From assembly GCA_011763485.2 (NCBI GenBank), contig JAANSK020272379.1, positions 1 through 21,144 of the forward strand: a stretch of DNA of 21,144 nucleotides, read 5' to 3'. The stretch is from Isoetes engelmannii. Taxonomy: Eukaryota > Streptophyta > Lycopodiopsida > Isoetales > Isoetaceae. Under the pieces are notes generated by a model. It searched no databases. It saw only the letters and a list, made by a program, of their open reading frames with translations, and had not been told where the DNA came from. The stretch's first letter is position 1, and every line of letters begins with the position of its first letter. Below are positions 1-9,367 of the stretch, piece after piece. The position numbers were made by a program, and so were the translations under genes.

Positions 1-97
1 TTGAACACTGTATAATATATTCTTGCCAGATCTTGGCGTTCATCTCTGTAGTTCTGTATTTCTGTTTCCGTGTTTCTTGATCCCGTGTATCTCGGTT

Positions 98-555
98 AGG
101 TTCGTGACGCCTATAGACTTGCAAAATTGGTATACGAGACATGCTCAGGCCGACTGACACTATCAGGACAACCTGCCAACAATAGTATTGGGGTCCACCA
201 AGGGTACTCGCACTCTCCAACATTGTTTGGCCTCTATATTGATCAACTAGAAGGGAGGCTTGTTGAACACGAGGCTGACAAAACTCAATTGGTGCACCAG
301 ATTATCAGATAGCTCATATACATCGATGATGTGGACCTCTCAACGTATACCCCGGAGGACATGCAACACCTTCTACATGTTCTGGATACTTTATGTCAAG
401 CCACTGGAATGCGGGTCAATCTGGCCAAAACTAATGTCCTGCTCTCTCCTCTTCATGCCAACCAAGGCTTCCTTCGTTCGCTTATCAGTGGCAAAATGTA
501 AAAGTAGCACCCCACCTACAAGTACTTGGGGATAGAGTTACCGACTACCAAATAC
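98..555 (+). mobile_element. LINE fragment, reverse-transcriptase palm (second copy)
   Basis: This is a decayed piece of a non-LTR retrotransposon reverse transcriptase. The + strand shows the RT block with HQG, SPTLF and LYIDQLE, then an IYIDD box (the catalytic YxDD motif), then a NLAKT segment and a KYLGIE segment, which is the normal order in LINE RTs. The frame is broken by stops and shifts. It is alignable with 2605-3057 and, in inverted orientation, with the longer LINE copy at 10884-13515. The LINE sequence stops at 555, exactly where the MULE-type terminal repeat begins, as it does in the copy that ends at 3057. Upstream, 1-97 shows no recognisable coding sequence. Confidence 0.8.
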
Positions 556-807
556 GGCTCAGGATATCTTTATCTGGATTCGGGAATCCCGGAGGTGAAA
601 AGCCCATCCTTCGAGATCCTGGGTCGTTTCCAACGGATCTCATTGGGGAGACCTCGTTCCATCGTATGGGCGCTCGCCACGCACAGCAATCCAGGCCGTC
701 GAAATCCCCGTCCCATCGCAGCCGTCCTCGAACTGGAGATCCCATAATCTGAGATCTCAGGGTTGTTCCCGTCCTCTGAGATCTCCATGAGCTGGCCGAT
801 ATCTTGC
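556..807 (+). repeat. MULE terminal inverted repeat, orphan left copy
   Basis: This block of about 250 bp starts GGCTCAGGATATCTTT and ends GATATCTTGC. It is homologous along its length to the reverse complement of 9368-9603, the right terminal repeat of the MULE, by eye roughly 70%. It also matches 3058-3144, which lacks about 160 bp of the middle. It is preceded by the same LINE target sequence (ACCAAATAC, 547-555) as the copy at 3049-3057. It is therefore a duplicate of the left junction of the MULE and not an independent insertion at a random site. No transposase follows it here. Confidence 0.7.
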
Positions 808-1098
808 CCAGATATCAGACAAGTACTGGGATCTCCAGGGCCGGTGACGTGGATCCCCTCCTCCAGGATCCCTCCCTGACGATCTCTTCCCGGAATCACC
901 GGCCCCCAAAACGTGGATCCCCTCCTCCGGGATCCCCAGACGTGGCTGTTAACAGTGGACGTTATCCGCCGAGGTGATCCCCTCCTCCGAGATCCCCAGG
1001 GCCAGTTGTGGATCCCTCCTTCGGGATCCCCTGGCCCCCAAACTGGGATCCCCTCCTCCGTGATCCCAAGGGGCAGTGACATGGATCCCCTCCTCCGG
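808..1098. repeat. Subterminal GGATCC-rich repeats next to the orphan MULE end
   Basis: The block is built of degenerate units around GTGACGTGGATCCCC-TCCTCC-GGGATCCCC, with starts near 846, 908, 965, 1040 and 1076. Each unit is an imperfect palindrome whose arms carry GGATCCC/GGGATCC around a TCCTCC spacer, and some begin with a TGACGTGG (ACGT-core) motif. The same units occur at 3145-3988 beside the left end of the complete MULE. Subterminal repeats of this kind are common transposase-binding regions in DNA transposons. That role is inference here. Confidence 0.65.
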
Positions 1099-1509
1099 TT
1101 GTTGTTGTTGATGATATTGTTGTTATTGTTAAATTTATTAAAGGCTTAAAATATGCAGTGTGTGGCTAAAAGTATTTCTCTCAAACTAAAAGTAGCCACA
1201 AAGAATTTTCAAATGTTGTGTCAGACACCATCAAAACATACAAATATATAGGAGCAAAAGTTGACTTTTAAAAATTTATAACTTGGAATGTGTGCACAAA
1301 ATGTCAATGTTGACTTTCTAGATATTGACACAATATTAGATATTGTAATGCATCTACAATACTTCTATAGAGAGCACTACAAGTATAGGCACTCATACCG
1401 AGAACCAATCAACAAAGTCGTGTATGTTGTCGCATAGGTGCAGCTCATGGCTTGCTCTAAGCCTGCGCAAAAATAATAGTACAGAATCGTAACAAGGTGG
1501 GGGAGTTGG
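1099..1509. other. Non-coding spacer, no gene seen
   Basis: This AT-rich sequence begins with a GTT-rich run (1099-1130). It contains a small inverted repeat, TGTGGCTA/TAGCCACA, near 1160-1200. No reading frame of note or recognisable element was found. It separates the orphan MULE end from the tail of the next LINE piece. Confidence 0.5.
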
Positions 1510-1651
1510 ATTGAATTGAATTGATATTTATCGTCCTAGGGGACCAAATGGTTTATAGGGCCTAGTACAAAAGGAGCACATTACTATGCGTGACTAAAAA
1601 ACCCAGCCCTAAAGGGTTTTTGAGGGAAAACCCTTGATAGTAATAAGCCTT
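1510..1651 (-). mobile_element. LINE 3' end with (ATTGA)n tail
   Basis: On the - strand this is the last ~140 bp of the same LINE family as 10884-13515. Both share the (ATTGA)n run, then a TTTATCGTCC block, then an AAAAAACCC...AGGGAAAA block, in the same order and spacing. The piece stops at about 1651, where + strand LINE sequence of the EN-RT linker region begins. Together they have the layout of a LINE whose 5' part is inverted relative to its 3' part. Confidence 0.65.
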
Positions 1652-3057
1652 CTACCAGACCTAGAGGGAATTCTGCAGCTTCCCACGCTACAGTAACAAG
1701 CTGGCCAGTTGGTTAATTTGTTTATGACTGCTACCGAGAGATGCTTTGGTAGAAGGCGTCCATGTGCGGGGCCGCAACCCTCATAAACTAGTGGTTTGAT
1801 GATGAATGTAGGGAGCTCAAACATTGGCTTCGACATGTCATTGAACCTGCACCGCGCCCGCAGGCGGTCAGACATTACCGTATTTTTGTAAAAGGAAAAA
1901 AAGCCAGCTACATTGCGCAGTACCAAAAGGAAAATGTTCTACCTCCTGGACTGACATCCGAGGACATTTTGAAGAAGAGTGCTACACAAACCTTTGCAGT
2001 GCACATGAAATATCAGCTCCGACCAATGCGTATACTTCCAACAACTCTATGATCCTCTTGGAGTTCGAGCATACTCCTCCTACAGATGAGCCAGACGTTG
2101 GAAATCACAGAGACAACGATCTCTTAGGGCTCACAACATCTTGCCAATGGCAAGGCAGCAGGCTTGGAAGGCATGCAAGCAAAGCTGCTTAAATGGGCAG
2201 GACCAACAATAGTACCGATCATGACCGCACTATTCAACATGGCATTATAGGAAGGATTTCCCTAACAATGGAATACTAGCAAGGTAGTTCTCATCTATAA
2301 GGCAAGTAACCCATACACTCCAGCCAATTATAGAATACTCATGGTCATCTCTTTCTTTGCAGAATTAATGGATGGCATTCTCGAGCAACAATTGACGATG
2401 TGGGCAGAGGAGGCAGAGGTCGAGCCCTCACATAGGCAGAATGCCGGCCCCCACACTCCACCATTGATCATTTTTCACACTACGGACCTTGTTTGAGGAT
2501 AGTAGAAACCACTGACAGACCTCTACTATTGCTTTGCCGACTTCACAAAGGCTTTAATTGACACTGTTCCTCGGGAAAAATTGTGGGAAAGATTGAGACA
2601 GTTAGGTGCCCCTATAGACTTGCAAATTGGTATACGGGATGTACAAGACATGCTCAGGCCGAATGACACTATCAGGACAACCTGTCAACATTAGTATTGG
2701 GGTCCACCAGGGGTTCTCGCTCTCTCCAACATTGTTTGACCTCTATATTGATCAACTGGAAGGGAGGCTTATTAAACACGAGGTTGACAAAACTCAACTG
2801 ATGCACCAGATTATCAGGTAGCTCATATACATCGATGATGTAGACCTCTCAATGTACACCCTGGAGGACATGCAGCACCGATCTACATGTCCTGGATACT
2901 TTATGGCAAGCCATTGGAATGCGGGTCAATCTGGCCAAGACTAATGTCCTGCTCGCATACCAGCCAAGGCTTCCCTTGTTCGCTTATCAGTGGAAAAATG
3001 TGAAAGTAGCACCCCACCTGCAAGTACTTGGGCATAGTGTTACCGACTACCAAATAC
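1652..3057 (+). mobile_element. LINE, linker and reverse-transcriptase half, interrupted by MULE
   Basis: This is a decayed non-LTR retrotransposon, + strand. In order it shows the region between endonuclease and RT (AGQLVNLFMTAT, then WFDDECRELKHWLR), the RT finger block (GKAAGLEGMQAKLLKWAGP, then TPANYRILMV), a palm block (YYCFADFTKA), HQGFSLSPTLFDLYIDQLE, the IYIDD box, and NLAKT. Many stops and shifts make it non-functional. It breaks off at 3057 at the MULE insertion and resumes at 9604 with the sequence expected next, judged against the uninterrupted copy at 10884-13515. No endonuclease domain remains. Confidence 0.85.
3049..3057 (+). repeat. Target-site duplication, left copy (MULE)
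   Basis: ACCAAATAC lies immediately before the MULE terminal repeat. The partner at 9604-9612 reads ACCACATAC (8 of 9 identical). The uninterrupted LINE at 12069-12077 carries ACCACATAC on its coding strand, which is the empty site. A 9-bp duplication is typical of Mutator-like elements. Confidence 0.7.
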
Positions 3058-3144
3058 AGCTCATGATACCTTTTCCTGGATTCGAGAATCCCAGAGGTGA
3101 AAAGCCCGCCCTTTGAGATTTCCATGAGCTGGCCGATATCTTGC
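3058..3144 (+). repeat. MULE left terminal inverted repeat, internally deleted
   Basis: It matches the outer ~60 bp and the inner ~25 bp (GAGCTGGCCGATATCTTGC) of the fuller copy at 556-807. About 160 bp between two GAGAT words are missing, which suggests deletion between short repeats. A duplicate copy lies at 3500-3586 in the tandem duplication. Confidence 0.7.
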
Positions 3145-3988
3145 CCGGATATCAGCTAGGTAGATCCCGTCCTCTTGGATCCCCAGGGGCGGTGACGTGG
3201 ATCCCCTCCTCCGGGATGCATGCTGATCCCTTCCGGGGATCACCGGTCCCCAAAACGCGGATCCCCACCTCCGGGATCTCCAGACGTGGTGTTAACGGTG
3301 GACGTTATCCGCCGAGATGATCCCCCCCTCAGAACCAGTGATGTTGATCCCCCCATTGGAATGCGGGTCAATCTGGCCAAGACTAATGTCCTGCTCGCAT
3401 ACCAGCCAAGGCTTCCCTTGTTCGCTTATCAGTGGAAAAATGTGAAAGTAGCACCCCACCTGCAAGTACTTGGGCATAGTGTTACCGACTACCAAATACA
3501 GCTCATGATACCTTTTCCTGGATTCGAGAATCCCAGAGGTGAAAAGCCCGCCCTTTGAGATTTCCATGAGCTGGCCGATATCTTGCCCGGATATCAGCTA
3601 GGTAGATCCCGTCCTCTTGGATCCCCAGGGGCGGTGACGTGGATCCCCTCCTCCGGGATGCATGCTGATCCCTTCCGGGGATCACCGGTCCCCAAAACGC
3701 GGATCCCCACCTCCGGGATCTCCAGACGTGGTGTTAACGGTGGACGTTATCCGCCGAGATGATCCCCCCCTCAGAACCAGTGATGTGGATCCCCTCTTCA
3801 GGATCCCCTGGCTGGCCCCCAAACTGGGATCCCCTCCTTGGGGATCCCAAGGTAGTGACATGGATCCCCTCCTCCGGAATTCCCGTGCCAGGGCTGTTAA
3901 CGGCGGAGGTTATCTGCCGATGTGATCCCGTCCTCCGGGATCATATGGCTTAGTGACGTGGATCCCCTCCTCCCGGGATCCCCAGGTC
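3145..3988. repeat. Subterminal GGATCC palindromic repeats of the MULE
   Basis: Degenerate GTGACGTGGATCCCC-TCCTCC-GGGATCCCC units occur near 3194, 3636, 3779, 3856 and 3953, interspersed with a longer unit containing GTTAACGGTGGACGTTATC. It is homologous to 808-1098. The second copy of the 434-bp duplication lies within it. No coding capacity. Confidence 0.65.
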
Positions 3989-4283
3989 GATGACGTGCAA
4001 ATTATAAATAAATAATCAAAAATCATTTTCCTTGGTTAATTACACCTGGGATCTCGGAGGATAGTATATGCAAAACCCTGGACGGTGGAGATTGAAGCAT
4101 GGACCAACCCAGCGGTCCAGGTTTGAATCTGCCAGTCCATACACCGAACTAGCTATTACTATGGAGACCCGTAGTCAGTGAGACCAACCTCCGGGATCAT
4201 CCAACAGAATGCAGAATGCAGCCTCTGTGTTGCATGTCGAGGAGGTCGGCCAGAGGAGTGTAATGCGTTAGGGAGGCTCATGC
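3989..4283. other. MULE 5' leader region, no gene
   Basis: This non-coding sequence lies between the subterminal repeats and the first candidate transposase exon. It contains one more GGATCTCGGAGGATA-type word near 4049 and a GGTTTGAATC word near 4121 that resembles a pol III B box, but no matching A box or tRNA fold was found. Transposase promoter elements would be expected here. None is obvious. Confidence 0.4.
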
Positions 4284-6723
4284 ATGGATGATTTGGAGTG
4301 GAAGAGGGAACATGTAAGGCTCTTAGAACTACATTCACGATGGACGCGTGTTTTTTATTTACTGTAGGGCATGTTTTCTGCAGTTAACTGTCGAGATATA
4401 GTAGAAATCCCCCTTAGGAGGCTTGTTCGATCTTGGCCATCTCCATTGGTGCAAGATTTCATTCTTGGGGAGCAGAACAATTGTGAAGCACCTTCCAATT
4501 TCTACCTAACGAGTTCCGAGCCTAAAAGAGTGTTAAGAAGACCCTATAAGGATTCTTATTTGACATTGAAAAGGTATGGACATTTCAGTTTTATATTGTT
4601 TTTATTTTGAAGTTAAAAATCTTAGGATGTGATGCTTTTAGTAGAATTAGACTTCGTTCTACAATAATCTTGTAATGCACATGTTAGATATTACATCATA
4701 TGGACCTCAAGACAAGACAACAAACACTCATGTAGTTGAGGATGGACCACGTCCACCCAGGAGACGAAGGAAACATGTTGAGAAGGAGAGGGTATATGAA
4801 GGGGCTGCCAATGCCATTTTACAATCAGGCAACTCTATCACCTTCCAGAATGTACACATATCACTTACTATGGGCTTGATCTTAAGAATATCCAAGGGCA
4901 GTCTTGTCATGGTGTGCCCATTGACCTAGAGAAAGGAATTAGGTTCAAGCTAGCACCTTGGATCTCAAAGAATTGAAGAAATGGGTCAGAGATAAGCTCG
5001 TCCATTGGCGCACTCCATGTAGTGTAATGAATATGCATGAAGAGAGGTGGAGATTGAAATTTTATGTGTGCGGAGTGCAAGGGAAGTATAGGAATGATAT
5101 GTTGAAAATTTGTGATGTGTACAATGTTGAGAAGGGATTGATTCGTATCACATGGTAGTTACATGGAGATCCACATGTGGGTACAACAACACCAAGAATC
5201 CATTTTCATGTATGAGCAAGGAGACTTGTTCCGATTACGAGTTATGATTCCAATCCAAAGAGAGGCCATTTTGAGATTTGGTAAGAATAGAGCCATTTGC
5301 ATGGGCTCTACCTTCAAAACAAATGACAAGAGTTTAGTTTCTTCTTTAATGTTTGACGTTTGTGTTCTATGTAGATTGAGTTGACATTTTGATTGGCTCT
5401 GTGCAGGTTCTATTTTTTTCACACTAATTGCATTCAATGAGTTCTGCAATGGCTTGCCATTGGTCTATGCCTTAACAAATTATCAAAATACTAGACCTAT
5501 AACAAAATGGATGCAAGCTCTAAAGGATTTCTTGTGCCATGATGATCCAGATTGGCTACCTTTTTGCATTATTACAGATGATGCACGTGCTAAAATTAAG
5601 GTCGTGAAGAATGTAAGTTTCCATACATCAACCTTTGAAAGTAGCAAAACACATATATGCTAAATTTGTTTAATTGTACATGTTTTCCCAAGTGTGAAAG
5701 TGCAAATTTGCATTTGGCACGTGAGAGCCTGGATTAAGTGGTTGTGTAAGAATGTTAAGAACAAAGTTGCCCGAAATGATATGTTCAAGGAACTTGGGTA
5801 CATTATGTATAGGGCAAAAGTTCCTCTTGTTGACAATGAGTATGGTCAAGGCTATAGAGAAGTTGTAAGGAAAGAGGCAACTAGGAAATTGGATGAGTTG
5901 GTGAGGAAGTATCCTCAATATCCTAAGTTGGCAGCCTACATGAGTAAGGAGTGGACCAAAAAGATTTGTTATTGTCTTAATGGCTCTATATATAGATGTC
6001 TTGTGTTAATTCACTTGAAGGTAGGTGGAGATGGTGAGGACTCAACAGCATCTTCTTAAGGGCATTCCCAGTAATGTGCACACTCTTAAGGAGGTTCTAG
6101 TCCACTTGAATGAACTTCAAGAGGAGGTGGGTTGTTATCTTGCCGAAAAGGGTAGCATCCGCACATTTGCAAGTAAGTATTCAGTTGTTTTCCTTTAGAT
6201 CCATGGTTTTTAACTATCCTGTAATATTATTCTAACTGTACTCTTGCTCAATGATACAAAAGTTGTGGAGAATGGGGAGTTTAGAGACCACCTCCCCACC
6301 CCAAAATCAAATTTGAGTTGATGAAGATTTGCCAACGGACGGGGAAATGCTAGCATGGCTAAAGAAGTGCATTGTCCAAGTCAAGGCTTTGAAGAAGCTG
6401 TTGGCTATGGACATGGTGTGGGCCTAAAACCCTGTCCTAAGGAAATGTTTGCTTCACGTAGGTTGGAGAGGCAGCTCCTACATGGATTTGCTCCGGGATT
6501 GTCCACACCTATGTGGAACCTTCGATGATCTACCATGGATACAACCCACTAATGTGCCAAATGCCAGAGTTGAGAGCGTCCATGCAGAAATTGTGGCAAT
6601 AGTGATCGAAGTTGATTCTAGATTGACTCGACACATAGGTGTATCGCCATTGAAGTATGACCATTGGGTTGTATTAGTACCATTGAATGTGAAAGGGGGG
6701 CTTTTAAATTCAATTGCATAAAG
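4284..6723 (+). pseudogene. MULE transposase, decayed multi-exon gene
   Basis: The product would be a DDE transposase acting on the element ends in the nucleus. A likely first exon (4284-4313, MDDLEWKREH) splices in frame at a GTAAGG donor to 4368-4573 (phase 0), which ends at a GTATGG donor. Further coding blocks follow at 4675-4929, 4958-5158, 5163-5340 and 5407-5618 (GTAAGT donor at 5619), then 5694-6059 and on to about 6172 (GTAAGT). The core is recognisable as FGKNRAICMGSTFKTND, FNEFCNGLPLVYALTN, PFCIITDDARAKIK and CIWHVRAWIKWL, the block order of plant MULE transposases. The usual MDAT/MDST aspartate is Gly here (MGST), while the second Asp (ITDDA) remains. The frame shifts between 4925 and 5160, and stops occur after 6059. 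The last block (6449-6721) is not recognised. Confidence 0.7.
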
Positions 6724-7080
6724 GTATTATGTGATCTCGGAGGACAGGATCTCACAGAATCTTCATATAATATGCCTTAAATATATATCTTTCATTTAAC
6801 GATCCAGACCATTGAAAATAATGTGCCTGGATTTTTTTGCTCCTCGGGGATCCGGGAGGAGGGGATCAACTGTTATTACATTGGTGATCCCGAATGAGGG
6901 GATCACAGATATATGTCGTGTGATCTCGGATGAGGGGATCACAGATATATGTCGTGTGATCCCGGATGAGGGGATCACAGATATATGTCGTGTGATCCCG
7001 GAGGATGGGATCACATGGATTTTAGGACCACTGGAATTAATTTGCCAGATGGGATCCAGGAGGATGGTATTTCAGGTTTT
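6724..7080. repeat. Palindromic GGATC repeats between the two convergent MULE genes
   Basis: An array with a 36-bp period starts at 6884, 6920, 6956 and 6992. Each unit is GTGATCCCGGATGAGGGGATCAC, arms GTGATCCC/GGGATCAC, written here as two parts: GTGATCCCGGATGA then GGGGATCAC. Spacers are AGATATATGTCGT. Related single words flank it at 6729 (GTGATCTCGGAGGA...), 6848 and 7051. The words resemble those in the terminal regions at 808-1098 and 3145-3988. The array sits directly after the + strand frame ends (6721) and before the - strand gene ends (7499). A role in 3' end formation is possible, and a leftover of an internal terminal repeat is equally possible. Confidence 0.75.
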
Positions 7081-7498
7081 GTGAATTCAAACCATTGCAT
7101 TCGCGCCACTCAATCTAGACATTGAATTTGGAATATTGAGTAAGAACAATCAGAACAATAAATCAATTTGAAATTTTGAATTCCAACCACTCAATCTAAC
7201 TTCGCTCTAAATACTTCATGGTCGAAAATCGAATTTCATATTACCTCAAATTACAGTAGTCATATCATACAGGCCAGAATTTTGTTTCAGTATCTTATCA
7301 CAATCAAGTGATTATAGTTTCGTTCACAAAAATTTACAATAAAAAAGGGCAGGTTAAAGGCCCATGCTTTGGGGTCTGGTATTACCTTCCACACCCTCTG
7401 GTAAGTAAAAGGTGGATCTTCCCATTGCCAAACATTCGTGAAGTCTCTGGCATAATTTTGAAGCCTGTCGGCATGCAATCCACATCCTCTTTCTTGAA
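7081..7498. other. Spacer downstream of the Ulp1-type gene, no gene seen
   Basis: AT-rich non-coding sequence. Short open frames cross it on both strands without any recognisable motif. It would hold the 3' UTR of the - strand gene that ends at 7499. Confidence 0.45.
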
Positions 7499-9350
7499 CT
7501 AGTCACAGTTAATGACGGTCTGCAAGAAAACATGAGAAACATGACATTAAAAGGCACTCACATTGTCCTCCTTGCTATTTATCTCTTTCACAAAGTTCTT
7601 CATAAAATTAATGACGTACACACCACAATCCAAATTATTGTGTTGTTGGAGAGTTTCCAATGGAATACAGAGTGCATTGTGCAATGGACTTGTCTCATGC
7701 CTCCAACTCTTAAACACGTTAGCTAGAAACCTACAAGGATCGAATAGAAGTGAGCAAGATTCAGCAAAATTCAGAGTGGAAACTAAGAAAACAATAATAC
7801 TTACAGTGTGATGAACTCTCTAGTCGGAGCATGCAAGGGATCATAGGAATCAAGGTGCATAATGCAAGGACAAGGCTTCTCGAGCCGAGCACAGGCTAAG
7901 ACATCAGTTAACAATATATAAGGCTCCAACGGCCACTGTAAATAAGCCAATTCAAGAACAACTTGCGAGCAATAAAATGAACCTAAATAAAGAAAGTTTG
8001 TGATTATCTGGCATTCACTAGAATGTAACAGAACTGTGTTGTCTGGATCTTCCAGTATGCCTTACCAAAAGGGTTCTTAGGGATGAGCTTCCCAAATTGC
8101 TCATAAGCACCACACATACCGGTCTTGCTCCCACTTCAGAACAGCCCGAATGCAGCAAGGTGCAGGAAGACATGATGGCACCTCTTCTGGATAGAAATTG
8201 GATGCAGAATTACCTTGTAACAATATAATTCAGTGAATATTTGTGCAGAATCGAATAAGTCAACGATTACGTATGAGGATTACAAGGATTACTCACAGCA
8301 TATAAGCATCAATGCAATCAGAATCAATGTCGCTATCCATGTCCTCGAGGCTAAATGGAATTGCCATGAATTTCATAGCCTCAAATTCTCAGATGTGGAA
8401 CTCCACATTCTGTGATTTCTTTCCCACCTTGTTGAAGGGCCTCTCAACAACCACCGGATATGTCAAACTGAGGGGGCACTGCCATCATGCGGCATCAACT
8501 CCTTTCTACTATGATATCACAGCCTCAAAGAAATAAGGGTTAATGGAATACAAGGTAGTACAAAGTTATCTTGCTGGGTTTTGGTGGATCTTTTTCGGTG
8601 GGAGCAGAAGTCTCCTCTTCAGATGCTTCAACAATCCGTTTGGGAAAGAGGGATATTAATTGATTTGCGCCTAGGTTTGGAGGTTGCACGCTTGATATGG
8701 GTCTTGGGCTTCACCTGAGACCTCGGTTTAGGCTGAGGAAAGGAAAAATTACCTGCATCAGCCTTCTCCTCCTTGTCCAAATCATCCTCATCCAACTGTT
8801 CTTGCTCCTGTAAAGTAGTCGGCCATAGCTCCTCATCTGAGATAATATTTTTGTGAATGTTCCTTATCCTCTACTTTATCTCTTTAATTTGCAATTGTTG
8901 GTACTCCAATTCAGCAGTTTTCTTCCTCTGCACCTGAAGATTGATGAACTCTTCATTTTGGCTCTTATCCAGAAGACCCATGCCGATTTGGTCATAAGCT
9001 AGCACTACAGCCTGCTTCCTTGCCCGTTGCAATTTCCTGGCCAAATTGTGGGCACACTTGAAATAGGGATCCAAGCTCTTGCTTATGGAGACTTTACCAC
9101 AATTTCTTTTCTCCTCATTGCTTCTCTTACTAACATTGCCGAGTGCAGGCTTCGGAATTCTGCCCCTTGGAGCATCAGAAACCCTATAGTTATGATACAG
9201 GCCATGAATTCTGAACCTGTAATTCTTAACATCTACCTTTCAAGTATATGACTTGGCGCAGTCCTCAACATGGTACGTCCATCTCCTAAACTTCTGATTA
9301 TATTTGTGATCAGGGGTGTCTTCATCCTAGAACTTAGTAAGATCGGTATT
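7499..9350 (-). pseudogene. Ulp1/SENP-type (C48) cysteine peptidase gene carried by the MULE
   Basis: C48 peptidases cut ubiquitin-like modifiers such as SUMO. Read on the - strand, the N-terminal part (9350-8600) is a basic, then coiled-coil, then acidic region (LARKLQRARKQ; RKKTAELEYQQLQ; DEDDLDKEEKAD). The C-terminal part has four exons with matching phases: 8181-8066, 7982-7805, 7730-7562 and 7519-7499. Visible motifs are CGAYEQFGKLIP, PYILLTDVLAC, IMHLDSYDP (catalytic Asp), and QQHNNLDCGVYV (oxyanion Gln and catalytic Cys). The frame ends INCD-stop. The residue before the Trp where the His is expected (QWPLEPYIL) is Gln, so activity is doubtful. Single in-frame stops remain in several exons: one in the 8297-8520 exon, one in 8066-8181, and others in the coiled-coil part. 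The 8520-8600 joint is unclear. Ulp1 genes occur in plant MULEs and CACTA elements. Confidence 0.7.
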
Positions 9351-9367
9351 ATCCAATTATGGTCGGA

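Larger units (their letters stand above)
2911..3786 (+). repeat. 434-bp direct tandem duplication, apparently identical
   Basis: Positions 2911-3344 and 3353-3786 read identically by eye, with a period of 442 and an 8-bp joint (3345-3352). Each copy carries the last ~147 bp of the LINE left half, the shortened MULE terminal repeat and the first subterminal repeats. The lack of differences contrasts with the strong decay of everything around it, so the event is either very recent or an assembly effect. Confidence 0.9.

Noticed and set aside
570-1082. 170-codon frame on - and similar frames over GGATCC repeats
   Set aside because: The proteins are repetitive GSRRRGS-type translations of palindromic DNA and have no support as genes.
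1609-1926. 105-codon frame on -
   Set aside because: It is the shadow of LINE linker sequence that reads correctly on +.
4050-4150. tRNA-derived SINE or tRNA gene
   Set aside because: Only a B-box-like word (GGTTTGAATC) is present, with no A box or cloverleaf.
6884-7014. CRISPR-like array
   Set aside because: Repeats are palindromic and regularly spaced, but the spacers are identical to each other and the context is a plant transposon.
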